From: a virus
Strand: one strand, 5' to 3'
DNA: 25,928 nucleotides
Virus record (IMG/VR): IMGVR_UViG_3300034356_000355
Coordinates: 1 to 25,928 of that record
Shown here: one piece after another, positions 14,305 to 20,503 of the stretch
Position numbering within the stretch: position 1 is the first letter of the stretch
How the letters are laid out: each line of letters opens with the position of its first letter
Made by a program: the position numbers and the translations under genes
Notes under the pieces: generated by a model
Seen by the model: only the letters and a program-made list of their open reading frames with translations
What the model was told of the DNA's origin: nothing
The model's database searches: none

Positions 14305-14991
14305 ATGGAAAAAGAAGCATTTTACTTTCCGCATTTTTGTAATGCAAGACATGACCGAAAAATTAGACGGCTAAGGAAAGAATTAGGAGTCGAGGGTTAC
14401 GGAATTTATTTTATGTTATTAGAGACATTAAGAGAGCAACAAGACTTAATGTATCCGCTTGAAGACATAGACTTGCTAGCCGAAGAGTTTGGAGTATCGG
14501 AGCCAAAAATTAGAACTACTATTTGTAATTACCAGCTATTTGATGTAGACGATGAACAAAAGTTCTTTTCCCCTAAAATGCTAGTTTACTTAGAGCCATA
14601 CTTTAAAATGAAAGAGCAACGCAAAATGGCTGGAAAAGCATCTGCCGAAAAACGAATGCTTAACGACCGTTCAACGACCGTTCAACAAAGTAAAGTAAAG
14701 GAAAGTAAAGTAAATGAAATAAAAGAAAAAGAAAGTAAAGTATCTTTTAGCGAAATGCTTTCGCCTTACACTTTAGAACTTGGGAACGAATACGACAATT
14801 TCTTTTCTTATTGGACGGAAAAAAATAATAAAGGTAAGGAGCGATGGGAAATGGAAAAATTCTTTGATATTAGCAGACGAGTTAAAACTTGGATGAATAA
14901 CAATTCTAAATTTAAAAACAATGGAGCTACAACAAACGAACCGAAACTCGGGACTAGTGCAGCAAGAATGGAAGCCATTAAGAACTGGTAA
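14305..14991 (+). CDS. Replication initiator/primosome protein (Lin1244/Lin1753-like, DUF4373)
   Basis: 228 residues. The N-terminal about 105 residues match the Lin1244/Lin1753-like domain: FYFPHFCNARHDRKIRRLRK, then GVEGYGIYFMLLETLREQ, EEFGVSEPKI and KFFSPKMLVYLEPYF. These winged-helix, DnaD-related proteins are thought to bind the origin and help load the host helicase. A low-complexity Lys/Ser/Val linker (residues about 127-147, built from ESKV and KEKE units) leads to a C-terminal helical domain (DNFFSYWTEKNNKGKERWE, then RRVKTWMNN) typical of DnaD-like phage replication proteins. The linker DNA contains tandem repeats. The start is ATG, 9 nt after the terminator T run and without an obvious Shine-Dalgarno site. 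The next gene starts 71 nt before this one ends. Confidence 0.75.
   Translation: MEKEAFYFPHFCNARHDRKIRRLRKELGVEGYGIYFMLLETLREQQDLMYPLEDIDLLAEEFGVSEPKIRTTICNYQLFDVDDEQKFFSPKMLVYLEPYFKMKEQRKMAGKASAEKRMLNDRSTTVQQSKVKESKVNEIKEKESKVSFSEMLSPYTLELGNEYDNFFSYWTEKNNKGKERWEMEKFFDISRRVKTWMNNNSKFKNNGATTNEPKLGTSAARMEAIKNW
14662..14683 (+). repeat. Two tandem 11-bp repeats (AACGACCGTTC) inside the initiator gene
   Basis: Two perfect head-to-tail copies at 14662-14672 and 14673-14683, followed by a partial third (AAC). Because 11 is not a multiple of 3, the repeat is not a protein repeat (it encodes NDRSTTV). Selection on the DNA itself is therefore likely, for example as initiator-binding iterons spaced about one helical turn apart. 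Confidence 0.6.
14687..14742 (+). repeat. Three copies of AAAGTAAAGTA in an AT-rich tract
   Basis: Copies start at 14687, 14702 and 14732, separated by 15 and 30 bp. These spacings are multiples of 3 and encode ESKV-type units, so a protein-level cause is possible. The tract is purine-rich and almost lacks C, so it could also serve as an easily melted element beside the 11-bp repeats. Confidence 0.5.
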
Positions 14992-15682
14992 CGTAACGGC
15001 GGACGTTATATTAAAAGCGCAGAGCACTCAAAGTTTACGTGTAAGACACGAAGAAGACTTAAAGCAAGTCTTACGCTATGCCATGGTTTTAGTCGGCCTT
15101 AGGGGCAATAATATGCCTACCGAAGAGGAGAAGTTTGTCTTACTAAATTTTATACGCTCGAACTTTGGAAACCAAACACCAGAGGAGATAAAGCTAGCCT
15201 TTGATTGGGCGGTAAGTGGTAAGCTAAACGTAGACGCTAAATGTTATGAGAACTTTTCTTGCGAATACTTTGGGCGAATAATGAAAGCTTATATCGACTA
15301 CGCTAGACAAGAGACGATAACCGTACCGCAAATAGAAGAAGTGGTAAAAGAAATTCCAAGCGATGCAGATTTAAAGATAGCGGCGATTAACTCAGCTAAT
15401 ATGTACGCTCAAGAAATGATAAGATGCCATGAGCGAAATATAAAAATGAATTGGATAGCCGGTGGCCTCCACGTTCTTTACGACTACATCGTAAAATTTG
15501 GAATTTACGAGGCTAGTTTAGAAGACAAACAAAGAATCTACGCCACAAATGTAAACAAGTACGGCTCAAAGGATGAGCTTGTAATGGCTTGCAAGGCTCA
15601 ATGTTATCGAGAATTTATCGAAAATTTAGCAGACTTTAAAGCGTATCTTACCGAAGACGGAGAAATTAAACCTATTGAATAA
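14921..15682 (+). CDS. Putative replication accessory protein
   Basis: 253 residues starting with ATG 71 nt before the initiator gene stops. The first 30 residues read MELQQTNRNSGLVQQEWKPL. The rest is helical: RHEEDLKQVLRYAMVLVGL, EEEKFVLLNFIRSNFGNQTPEEIKLAFDWAV, FSCEYFGRIMKAYIDYARQ. The pattern P-T-x-E-E-K-x-x-L-x-x-F-I-R-x-x-F-G followed by FGRIMxAY often follows DnaD-like genes in Bacteroidetes phages and looks like a helicase-loader or replisome adaptor. There is no ATPase P-loop, so it is not a DnaC-type loader. The role is an inference from position and helical pattern. It ends with a TAATG overlap on the methyltransferase gene. Confidence 0.55.
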   Translation: MELQQTNRNSGLVQQEWKPLRTGNVTADVILKAQSTQSLRVRHEEDLKQVLRYAMVLVGLRGNNMPTEEEKFVLLNFIRSNFGNQTPEEIKLAFDWAVSGKLNVDAKCYENFSCEYFGRIMKAYIDYARQETITVPQIEEVVKEIPSDADLKIAAINSANMYAQEMIRCHERNIKMNWIAGGLHVLYDYIVKFGIYEASLEDKQRIYATNVNKYGSKDELVMACKAQCYREFIENLADFKAYLTEDGEIKPIE

Positions 15683-16191
15683 TGAAAAGAGTTTTAGTCG
15701 CTTGTGAAGAAAGTCAAGCCGTAACAATAAGATTGAGAAAATTAGGAATTGAAGCTTTTTCTTGTGACATACAAGAAGAAAGCGGAGGTCATCCTGAATG
15801 GCATTACCAGAAAGATATATTTGAAGTAATTGGATTAGGATGGGATATGATGATAGCGTTTCCACCTTGCACACACTTAACCGTTTCAGGAGCTAGATAC
15901 TTTGAGCAAAAGCGTTTAGATGGTAGGCAGCAACAAGGTATTGATTTTTTTATGGAAATGATTAACGCACCTATTGAGCATATTGCAGTAGAAAATCCTA
16001 TTGGAATAATGAGCAATGAATTTAGAAAGCCCGACCAAATTATTCAGCCTTATTATTTTGGAGACCCATTTCAAAAAACTACTTGTTTATGGCTTAAAAA
16101 TCTTCCAAAATTAAAATATCAATTAGAGCCTGATTTATTTAGTCAAGAAGTAACAGCCACAAAAGACAGGGGGAATTTATTACTTGGATAG
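15682..16191 (+). CDS. DNA cytosine methyltransferase-like protein, interrupted by a frameshift
   Basis: The reading frame gives 169 residues: an N-terminal Rossmann-like VLVACEESQAVT, an acidic strand end SCDIQ, the PPC motif of C5-cytosine methyltransferases (IAFPPCTHLTVSG, Cys63) and VENPIGIMS (the ENV-like motif). It then continues FRKPDQIIQPYYFG and KTTCLWLKNLP. It stops soon after a G5 run (16169-16173), yet the missing C-terminus continues in the -1 frame to 16352 (RSKTFPGIADAMANQWG, typical of this family's end). The intact protein would be 223 residues. A homopolymer error, real inactivation or programmed slippage all fit. It would modify phage DNA against host restriction, or act with host-derived enzymes. 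Codon use is AT-richer than its neighbours, hinting at transfer. Confidence 0.75.
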   Translation: MKRVLVACEESQAVTIRLRKLGIEAFSCDIQEESGGHPEWHYQKDIFEVIGLGWDMMIAFPPCTHLTVSGARYFEQKRLDGRQQQGIDFFMEMINAPIEHIAVENPIGIMSNEFRKPDQIIQPYYFGDPFQKTTCLWLKNLPKLKYQLEPDLFSQEVTATKDRGNLLLG

Positions 16192-16352
16192 ACAAGAAAA
16201 CTGGTAAAGAAAAAAAACAAGCAATGTGGTATTATAATGCTTTATTAAACGCAAAATCAAAAGAAGAAAGGAGTAAATTGAGGTCTAAAACATTCCCAGG
16301 TATTGCAGATGCAATGGCTAATCAATGGGGTAATTTTATTTTAAGCAAATGA
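16173..16352 (+). pseudogene. Out-of-frame C-terminus of the methyltransferase
   Basis: 59 codons in the -1 frame relative to the gene above, reading EFITWIDKKTGKEKKQAMWY at the start and ending NQWGNFILSK. It has no good start codon of its own near its beginning. Its stop codon TGA overlaps the RusA start ATG (ATGA), the junction style used throughout this operon, which shows that the ancestral gene ended here. Confidence 0.7.
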
Positions 16353-16696
16353 TTACTATACTAGGTCAAGTCCCAAGCAAATCGAACGGATATAAGATAG
16401 GTAATAACCGACTTTATAAATCTAAGGAGCTAAAAGATTACGAGCAAAGATTTATTTGGCAATATGCTGCAGCAACCGGTAGGCAAATTGAAACCGTAAA
16501 GGATAAATTTGCCATTGAAATTTTTGTATTTTTTCAATCAAACCGCTCAGACCTTGACAATTCTGCAAAGATAATTCTAGATTGTTTACAAAATTGCAAA
16601 GTAATAGAGAACGATAGGCTATGCCATAGGCTAATAATGCACAAATTTATAGATAAGGATAACCCTAGAATCGAATTTGAGATAAACAAGCTATGA
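16349..16696 (+). CDS. rusA: RusA-family Holliday junction resolvase
   Basis: 115 residues. RusA dimers cut four-way DNA junctions made during recombination. The family features are present: an N-terminal strand and GQVPSKSN, then the catalytic block RSDLDNSAKIILDCL (Asp68, Asp70 and Lys74 in the DxDN..K arrangement), then VIENDRLCHRL with Asp89. Length matches the usual 115-130 residues. It is coupled to the methyltransferase by ATGA overlap and to the following nuclease by another ATGA. Together with ERF it completes a recombination pathway. Confidence 0.85.
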   Translation: MITILGQVPSKSNGYKIGNNRLYKSKELKDYEQRFIWQYAAATGRQIETVKDKFAIEIFVFFQSNRSDLDNSAKIILDCLQNCKVIENDRLCHRLIMHKFIDKDNPRIEFEINKL

Positions 16697-17055
16697 ATTT
16701 TAACAACGATTTTAAGTTTGACTTAGAGTTTGGCCAATTAGATGGGGAGACTTGGTTTCATGAGCTAGTCACTAACAAAAAAGTAGAGGTTAAAAGCGAT
16801 AGAAGAACGGCAGAAACTGGAAACGTTTATATTGAGTATTGGTCAAGAGGTAAGCCTAGCGGAATATCAACAAGCCAAGCAGACTTTTACGTTTACAAAG
16901 TAGCCGAAGACCAAGCTATTTTGATATCTACTAGCCAGCTAAAACAAAAGCTAAAGCAATTAGTCGAGGAAGGTAAGGCTAGAAAGGATGTAAAAGGTGG
17001 AGACAATAATACAAGCCTAGGGATTTTATGCAAACTAAAAGATTTATTATGCTAA
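16693..17055 (+). CDS. PD-(D/E)XK nuclease-like protein
   Basis: 120 residues. The arrangement FDLEFGQLDGETWF, then KKVEVKSDRRTAETGNVYIE and WSRGKPSGISTSQADFYVY matches small PD-(D/E)XK phage nucleases: an upstream acid, then E-x-K (Glu32-x-Lys34) and a later Glu48 and Gln/Asp region. Such proteins are junction or flap nucleases or repair-type enzymes. ATGA overlap with RusA suggests work in the same recombination step. The exact substrate is unknown. Confidence 0.65.
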   Translation: MNFNNDFKFDLEFGQLDGETWFHELVTNKKVEVKSDRRTAETGNVYIEYWSRGKPSGISTSQADFYVYKVAEDQAILISTSQLKQKLKQLVEEGKARKDVKGGDNNTSLGILCKLKDLLC

Positions 17056-17270
17056 CGACAAACGAGACCAAAGCTATCGAATGGATAGAGGCCCAATTAC
17101 TTAAACCTAACGAGAGATTTATGCTCAAGGAAGGGATTTATATTAACGACTTGCATTCGTGTCTTAAATCGCAAAAGGAACGAATCGTATTTGGGATAGA
17201 CCCACTAAGAAGATTAGCATTTTTACGAGTAAGAGAAATTAAAAATTATTTAAACGAAAAATATAAATGA
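17049..17270 (+). CDS. Hypothetical 73-residue protein
   Basis: The frame is open from 17028, but the ATG at 17049 is preferred because it overlaps the upstream stop by only 7 nt, the usual junction here. The protein starts MLTTNETKAIEWIEAQLLKP, has GIYINDLHSCLKSQKERIVF in the middle and ends REIKNYLNEKYK. It looks like a small helical, possibly winged-helix-like protein, but no family is recognised. Confidence 0.45.
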   Translation: MLTTNETKAIEWIEAQLLKPNERFMLKEGIYINDLHSCLKSQKERIVFGIDPLRRLAFLRVREIKNYLNEKYK

Positions 17271-17353
17271 AAAAGAACACAATTTTAAGTTTTAAAAATT
17301 ACCTATGGTATGCACGAGTTATGAAATTAGCGATTTATAAATTATTAAAATAA
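17267..17353 (+). CDS. 28-residue basic small protein
   Basis: MKKNTILSFKNYLWYARVMK followed by LAIYKLLK; starts with an ATGA overlap and ends with a TAATG overlap on the next gene. The double coupling is the main evidence that it is translated. It is strongly basic and amphipathic; function unknown. It could instead act only as a translational relay between its neighbours. Confidence 0.4.
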   Translation: MKKNTILSFKNYLWYARVMKLAIYKLLK

Positions 17354-17703
17354 TGTTAAGTCAAGAAGACAAAGACAAAGCACTTACGTATTTTACAATG
17401 TGCCAGGCTTTAATCCATATTATCGAAGATGAGTGGATAGGAAACCCAGCAAATAGACAAAGGGTTAAGTCAATTACTAACCAGCAACTAACCGAGCTTA
17501 ATAAGGTAGTAGAAATACTATTACCTCGGGGTGATTATAGCGAAGAAGGCATGAGAGCGACCGAGCAATTCGTAGACGCTGCGGAGGCAATGCTTTATTT
17601 TTACAGAATCGGGATTCAAATGGCAAGGCTAGACGATACAAAGAAAGAAACTTTGAATACTCAGATAAACATTTTACTAAAATCCTATGAAATAAATGTT
17701 TAA
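17353..17703 (+). CDS. Hypothetical 116-residue helical protein
   Basis: Starts MLSQEDKDKALTYFTMCQAL and is helical throughout (FVDAAEAMLYFYRIGIQMAR near the end). No catalytic motif is seen. It is the last gene before a promoter candidate and closes the early block. Not recognised. Confidence 0.5.
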   Translation: MLSQEDKDKALTYFTMCQALIHIIEDEWIGNPANRQRVKSITNQQLTELNKVVEILLPRGDYSEEGMRATEQFVDAAEAMLYFYRIGIQMARLDDTKKETLNTQINILLKSYEINV

Positions 17704-17707
17704 AAAT

Positions 17708-17739
17708 TTTGTTTAATCATTTTTTTTCATTAAACTTTG
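17708..17739 (+). promoter_or_regulatory. Promoter candidate before DUF3310 with a very short leader
   Basis: TTTG (17708-17711) and AAACTTTG (17732-17739) are 20 nt apart, close to the Bacteroidetes -33/-7 pattern TTTG-N19to23-TAnnTTTG, with one mismatch in the -7 box. The start would be near 17746, leaving only 8-9 nt before the ATG at 17755. It stands in one of the few real intergenic gaps and would drive the sigma-like/terminase group. Confidence 0.45.
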
Positions 17740-17754
17740 CGAAACTAAAACGAA

Positions 17755-17979
17755 ATGAACTACGTAGAACCTCACGAAAAACTTAGTTTAGTTAATCATC
17801 CTAAGCACTACCAAGGCAATGGCATTGAAGTTATAGATATTATTGACTCTTTCGAGCTAAACTTTGCTTTAGGAAATGCAATCAAATACATTTTAAGAGC
17901 TGATAAGAAAGGCAATAGAAGACAAGACTTAGAAAAGGCTAGATGGTATATCAATAGGGAAATAAGTAAATCAATATGA
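17755..17979 (+). CDS. DUF3310 protein
   Basis: 74 residues. The DUF3310 pattern is clear: VNHPKHYQGNGIEVIDIID, then FALGNAIKYILRADKKGN followed by DLEKARWYINRE. Family members are widespread in phages, sometimes fused to nucleotide kinases or other nucleotide-metabolism enzymes, but their activity is not settled. It is the first gene of the segment and overlaps the next ORF by 4 nt. Confidence 0.85.
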   Translation: MNYVEPHEKLSLVNHPKHYQGNGIEVIDIIDSFELNFALGNAIKYILRADKKGNRRQDLEKARWYINREISKSI

Positions 17980-18152
17980 AACCAGACGAGAGAGCAGCTT
18001 CGCTAATGAATAATGCTTATTACTTTACGGGTAATAAGATGTTTGCTAGGGAGCTTTGCCTTTATATGTGCGGAATGATTAGTGAGTATTGCCAAAAAGC
18101 TGACGATAAGATTTACTGGAAATTAGTAGCTGAAAATATTTACCTACTTTAA
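17976..18152 (+). CDS. 58-residue hypothetical protein
   Basis: MKPDERAASLMNNAYYFTGN, continuing KMFARELCLYMCGMISEYCQ and ending VAENIYLL. It starts with an ATGA overlap and ends with a TAATG overlap on the sigma-like gene, which argues strongly for a real gene. It is helical and Cys/Met-containing; not recognised. Confidence 0.55.
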   Translation: MKPDERAASLMNNAYYFTGNKMFARELCLYMCGMISEYCQKADDKIYWKLVAENIYLL

Positions 18153-18613
18153 TGGAGCATATCTACTCACGTCACAAGCACTGGGTTTCAATAGTTAAGA
18201 AGTTTGGCGAAGTCAATTACGCCGAAGACGTAGTCCAAGAAGCATACATCAAAGTTTATGGCAAAGATATTAACGAGGCTTATTTTTACTATACGCTTAG
18301 AAGCCTTACGATGGACTTACATTCTAAGAAAGTGGTTAAGGTAGAAGTAACTCAGGATATAGAGTACAGCTTAAGAGAGGATGAAAGCAACGAACTAGCA
18401 GAAGAATTAGCCCAGCCGTTTATAGAGTTTATTGATACTTGGGACTGGTACGACAAAAAGCTATTTATGCTTTGGGTTAACAATCGAATTTCAATACGTA
18501 AATTATCAAGGGAAACGAACATAGGGTTTATGAGCGTTTACAATACCATTAAAAAATGTAAATTAAAATTAAAGTTATGGCAAGAAAATCAAACAAAGAA
18601 TCAATTGACGTAG
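18152..18613 (+). CDS. Sigma-factor-like protein (reduced sigma-70/ECF type)
   Basis: 153 residues. An N-terminal region with NYAEDVVQEAYIKVYG (residues 22-37) resembles sigma region 2 (the A-E-D-(L/V)-x-Q-E-x-(F/Y)-x-(K/R)-(L/V/A) pattern), and a C-terminal helix-turn-helix (about 113-141, SIRKLSRETNIGFMSVYNTI then a basic KKCKLKLK end) resembles region 4. It would bind core RNA polymerase and direct it to phage promoters. Its place just upstream of the terminase suggests control of packaging and structural genes. The region 2-region 4 linker is acidic. It could instead be a small HTH regulator with only superficial sigma similarity. Confidence 0.65.
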   Translation: MEHIYSRHKHWVSIVKKFGEVNYAEDVVQEAYIKVYGKDINEAYFYYTLRSLTMDLHSKKVVKVEVTQDIEYSLREDESNELAEELAQPFIEFIDTWDWYDKKLFMLWVNNRISIRKLSRETNIGFMSVYNTIKKCKLKLKLWQENQTKNQLT

Positions 18614-19008
18614 AGCCTAAAGAGGTAGCTACTTTTGCAAATGCTCAGGGTTTAGGTGATACCATTGAGGCGATTACAACCGTTACAGGAATTAAGAAAG
18701 GTGTAGAAATGCTTTCTAAAGCTCTCGACTGGGATTGCGGATGCGATGAACGCAAAGAGAAACTTAACCAACTATGGTCTTATCGCAAGCCTCAGTGCTT
18801 AAATCAAGAAGACTATGAATACCTAAAAGAGTTTTTCTCTAAGCCACAAAACGAAATAGTTCCACAAGTTCAATGGGAGTTGTCCGATATTTACTTTAGA
18901 ATATTTAATTTTCGTTTAGAGCAGTCAAGTTGCGCTTCATGCTGGAGAGATTATATCTCACAAATTAGACAAGTTTACAACGTATTCGAAGACGAAAACA
19001 ATGGATAA
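18577..19008 (+). CDS. Cys-rich protein of the terminase region
   Basis: 143 residues. It contains GLGDTIEAITTVTGIKKGVE, then CGCDERKEKLNQLW (Cys54, Cys56), Cys74 (KPQC), and a late C-x-x-C (Cys119, Cys122). Five cysteines in this layout could bind zinc. Proteins with the GLGDTxE...TGIKK...CGCDERKEKLN signature recur next to the terminase in Bacteroidetes phages (memory), but none has a defined function. It overlaps the sigma-like gene by 37 nt and the small terminase by 8 nt. A terminase or head-assembly partner is plausible. Confidence 0.5.
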   Translation: MARKSNKESIDVEPKEVATFANAQGLGDTIEAITTVTGIKKGVEMLSKALDWDCGCDERKEKLNQLWSYRKPQCLNQEDYEYLKEFFSKPQNEIVPQVQWELSDIYFRIFNFRLEQSSCASCWRDYISQIRQVYNVFEDENNG

Positions 19009-19264
19009 GATAGACAAAAGAGGAGGCGCAAGAGAAGGGGCTGGTCGTAAGTCTAAAGCTGAGGAACAATCCTTAGTTGAAAAGCTAACACCATTAGAGC
19101 CAAAAGCTTTTGCGGTACTAGCCCAAGCATTAGAAGACCACAAAGACTGGGCAGTAAAACTATTCTTTCAATACCAGTACGGAATGCCTAAGCAAGTGGT
19201 AGACCAAAACAATGTGCATACGATTAACGATTTCGACATAAAAGATATTGTTAAATTTAAGTGA
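19001..19264 (+). CDS. Terminase small subunit-like protein
   Basis: 87 residues. The basic Gly-rich N-terminus GGAREGAGRKSKA is typical of DNA-binding small terminases, followed by helices (ALEDHKDWAVKLFFQYQYG) and GMPKQVV. In packaging it would recognise the phage DNA and hand it to the large subunit. It ends with a GTGA overlap with the large subunit, the canonical pair order. Shorter than many family members (100-180), so it may be a reduced version. Confidence 0.7.
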   Translation: MDKIDKRGGAREGAGRKSKAEEQSLVEKLTPLEPKAFAVLAQALEDHKDWAVKLFFQYQYGMPKQVVDQNNVHTINDFDIKDIVKFK

Positions 19265-20472
19265 TAGAACTAAATAGTAAATACGTTCCGCTATTTGAAA
19301 GCGATTCTCGCTACTTTGTAATTACGGGAGGGAGGGGTTCGGGCAAATCGTTTGCCTTAAACTCCTTCCTTTTGCTTTTAACGTACGAAGTCGGACACGT
19401 TATACTATTTACTCGCTACACTTTGGTCTCGGCTCACGTGTCAATTATCCCAGAGTTCGTTGAAAAGATAGAAATGGCTGGGCTAGAATCAGACTTCTAT
19501 ATTACAAAAGACGAGATTATTAACACTCGCACAAATTCAAAGATTTTATTTAAGGGTATTAAGACCTCTAGCGGTACGCAAACTGCAAACTTAAAGTCTT
19601 TATCGGGTGTAACTACGTTCGTGCTTGACGAGGCAGAAGAGCTAGTAGACGAGGACGTATTCGACAAGATAGACTTCTCGATTCGTAATAGCTACAGACA
19701 AAACCGAGTTATTCTTATTCTTAACCCGACCACCAAAGAACACTTTATTTATAATCGATTCTTTGAAGAGAAAGGAGTTCAAGAGGGAACGTCTTTAACC
19801 AAAGGCGATACCACCTACATACATACCACTTATAAAGATAATATTGATTATTTAAGCGAATCATTCCTTAATCAAATAGAGAATTTAGAAAAGAATAATA
19901 CACGAAAGTACCAGCATACGATTTTAGGTGGATGGCTAGACAAAGCGGAAGGGGTAGTATTTACTAACTGGAAATTTGGAGATTTTAACCCTGATAACTT
20001 ACAAACCTCTTTCGGTCAAGACTTTGGGTTTTCAATAGACCCGACCACATTGGTAGAAGTAGCCATCGATAAGAACAAAAAGCGAATCTATATTAAAGAG
20101 CATCTTTATAAACCTAAGCTAACAACTAGCGAGATAGGGCATATTAATAAGCGAATATGTGGCAAAGGCTTAATCGTAGCGGATAGTGCTGAGCCTAGAC
20201 TTATCGCAGAGCTTTCATCTCAAGGTTGTAATATAATAGCAACAGAGAAAGGAGCTGGAAGTATCACCGCTGGACTTGCTCTTATGCAAGACTACGAGCT
20301 AATTATAGAAACTAACTCACAAAACATTGGAAAAGAACTTAATAACTACATATACTCTGACAAGAAATCTGGACTTGTGGTCGATAACTTTAACCATGCC
20401 ATCGATGCCATACGTTACAACGTCTTCTATCAGCTATCTAATCCCAACAACGGCAAGTATTTCGTCTACTAA
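19261..20472 (+). CDS. terL: Terminase large subunit (packaging ATPase-nuclease)
   Basis: 403 residues starting at GTG, which overlaps the upstream stop. The ATPase half has Walker A GGRGSGKS (23-30), Walker B FVLDE (120-124) and a following coupling region ILNPT. The nuclease half (from about 230) has the RNase H-like acidic residues: FGQDFGF with Asp254, LIVADSAEP with Asp308, and HAIDAIRY with Asp382. It pumps DNA into the procapsid and cuts the concatemer. Its length is typical of compact large terminases. High confidence. Confidence 0.95.
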   Translation: MIELNSKYVPLFESDSRYFVITGGRGSGKSFALNSFLLLLTYEVGHVILFTRYTLVSAHVSIIPEFVEKIEMAGLESDFYITKDEIINTRTNSKILFKGIKTSSGTQTANLKSLSGVTTFVLDEAEELVDEDVFDKIDFSIRNSYRQNRVILILNPTTKEHFIYNRFFEEKGVQEGTSLTKGDTTYIHTTYKDNIDYLSESFLNQIENLEKNNTRKYQHTILGGWLDKAEGVVFTNWKFGDFNPDNLQTSFGQDFGFSIDPTTLVEVAIDKNKKRIYIKEHLYKPKLTTSEIGHINKRICGKGLIVADSAEPRLIAELSSQGCNIIATEKGAGSITAGLALMQDYELIIETNSQNIGKELNNYIYSDKKSGLVVDNFNHAIDAIRYNVFYQLSNPNNGKYFVY

Positions 20473-20503
20473 TACAAAAAACAACAATTAACGTTTATAC
20501 ATT

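Noticed and set aside
14687-14742. The AAAGTAAAGTA copies as a certain iteron set
   Set aside because: The spacing is in multiples of 3 and follows the ESKV protein repeat, so a protein-level cause is possible; only the adjacent 11-bp tandem repeat is clearly DNA-level.
16169-16173. G5 run as a classical -1 programmed frameshift site
   Set aside because: The in-frame heptamer (C AGG GGG) does not allow a clean tandem slip and no downstream stimulatory structure was found; a homopolymer error, inactivation or tract variation is more likely.
17028-17048. An upstream start for the 73-residue protein (MQTKRFI)
   Set aside because: It would overlap the nuclease gene by 28 nt, while the ATG at 17049 gives the 7-nt overlap style common here. 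The choice is not fully decided.
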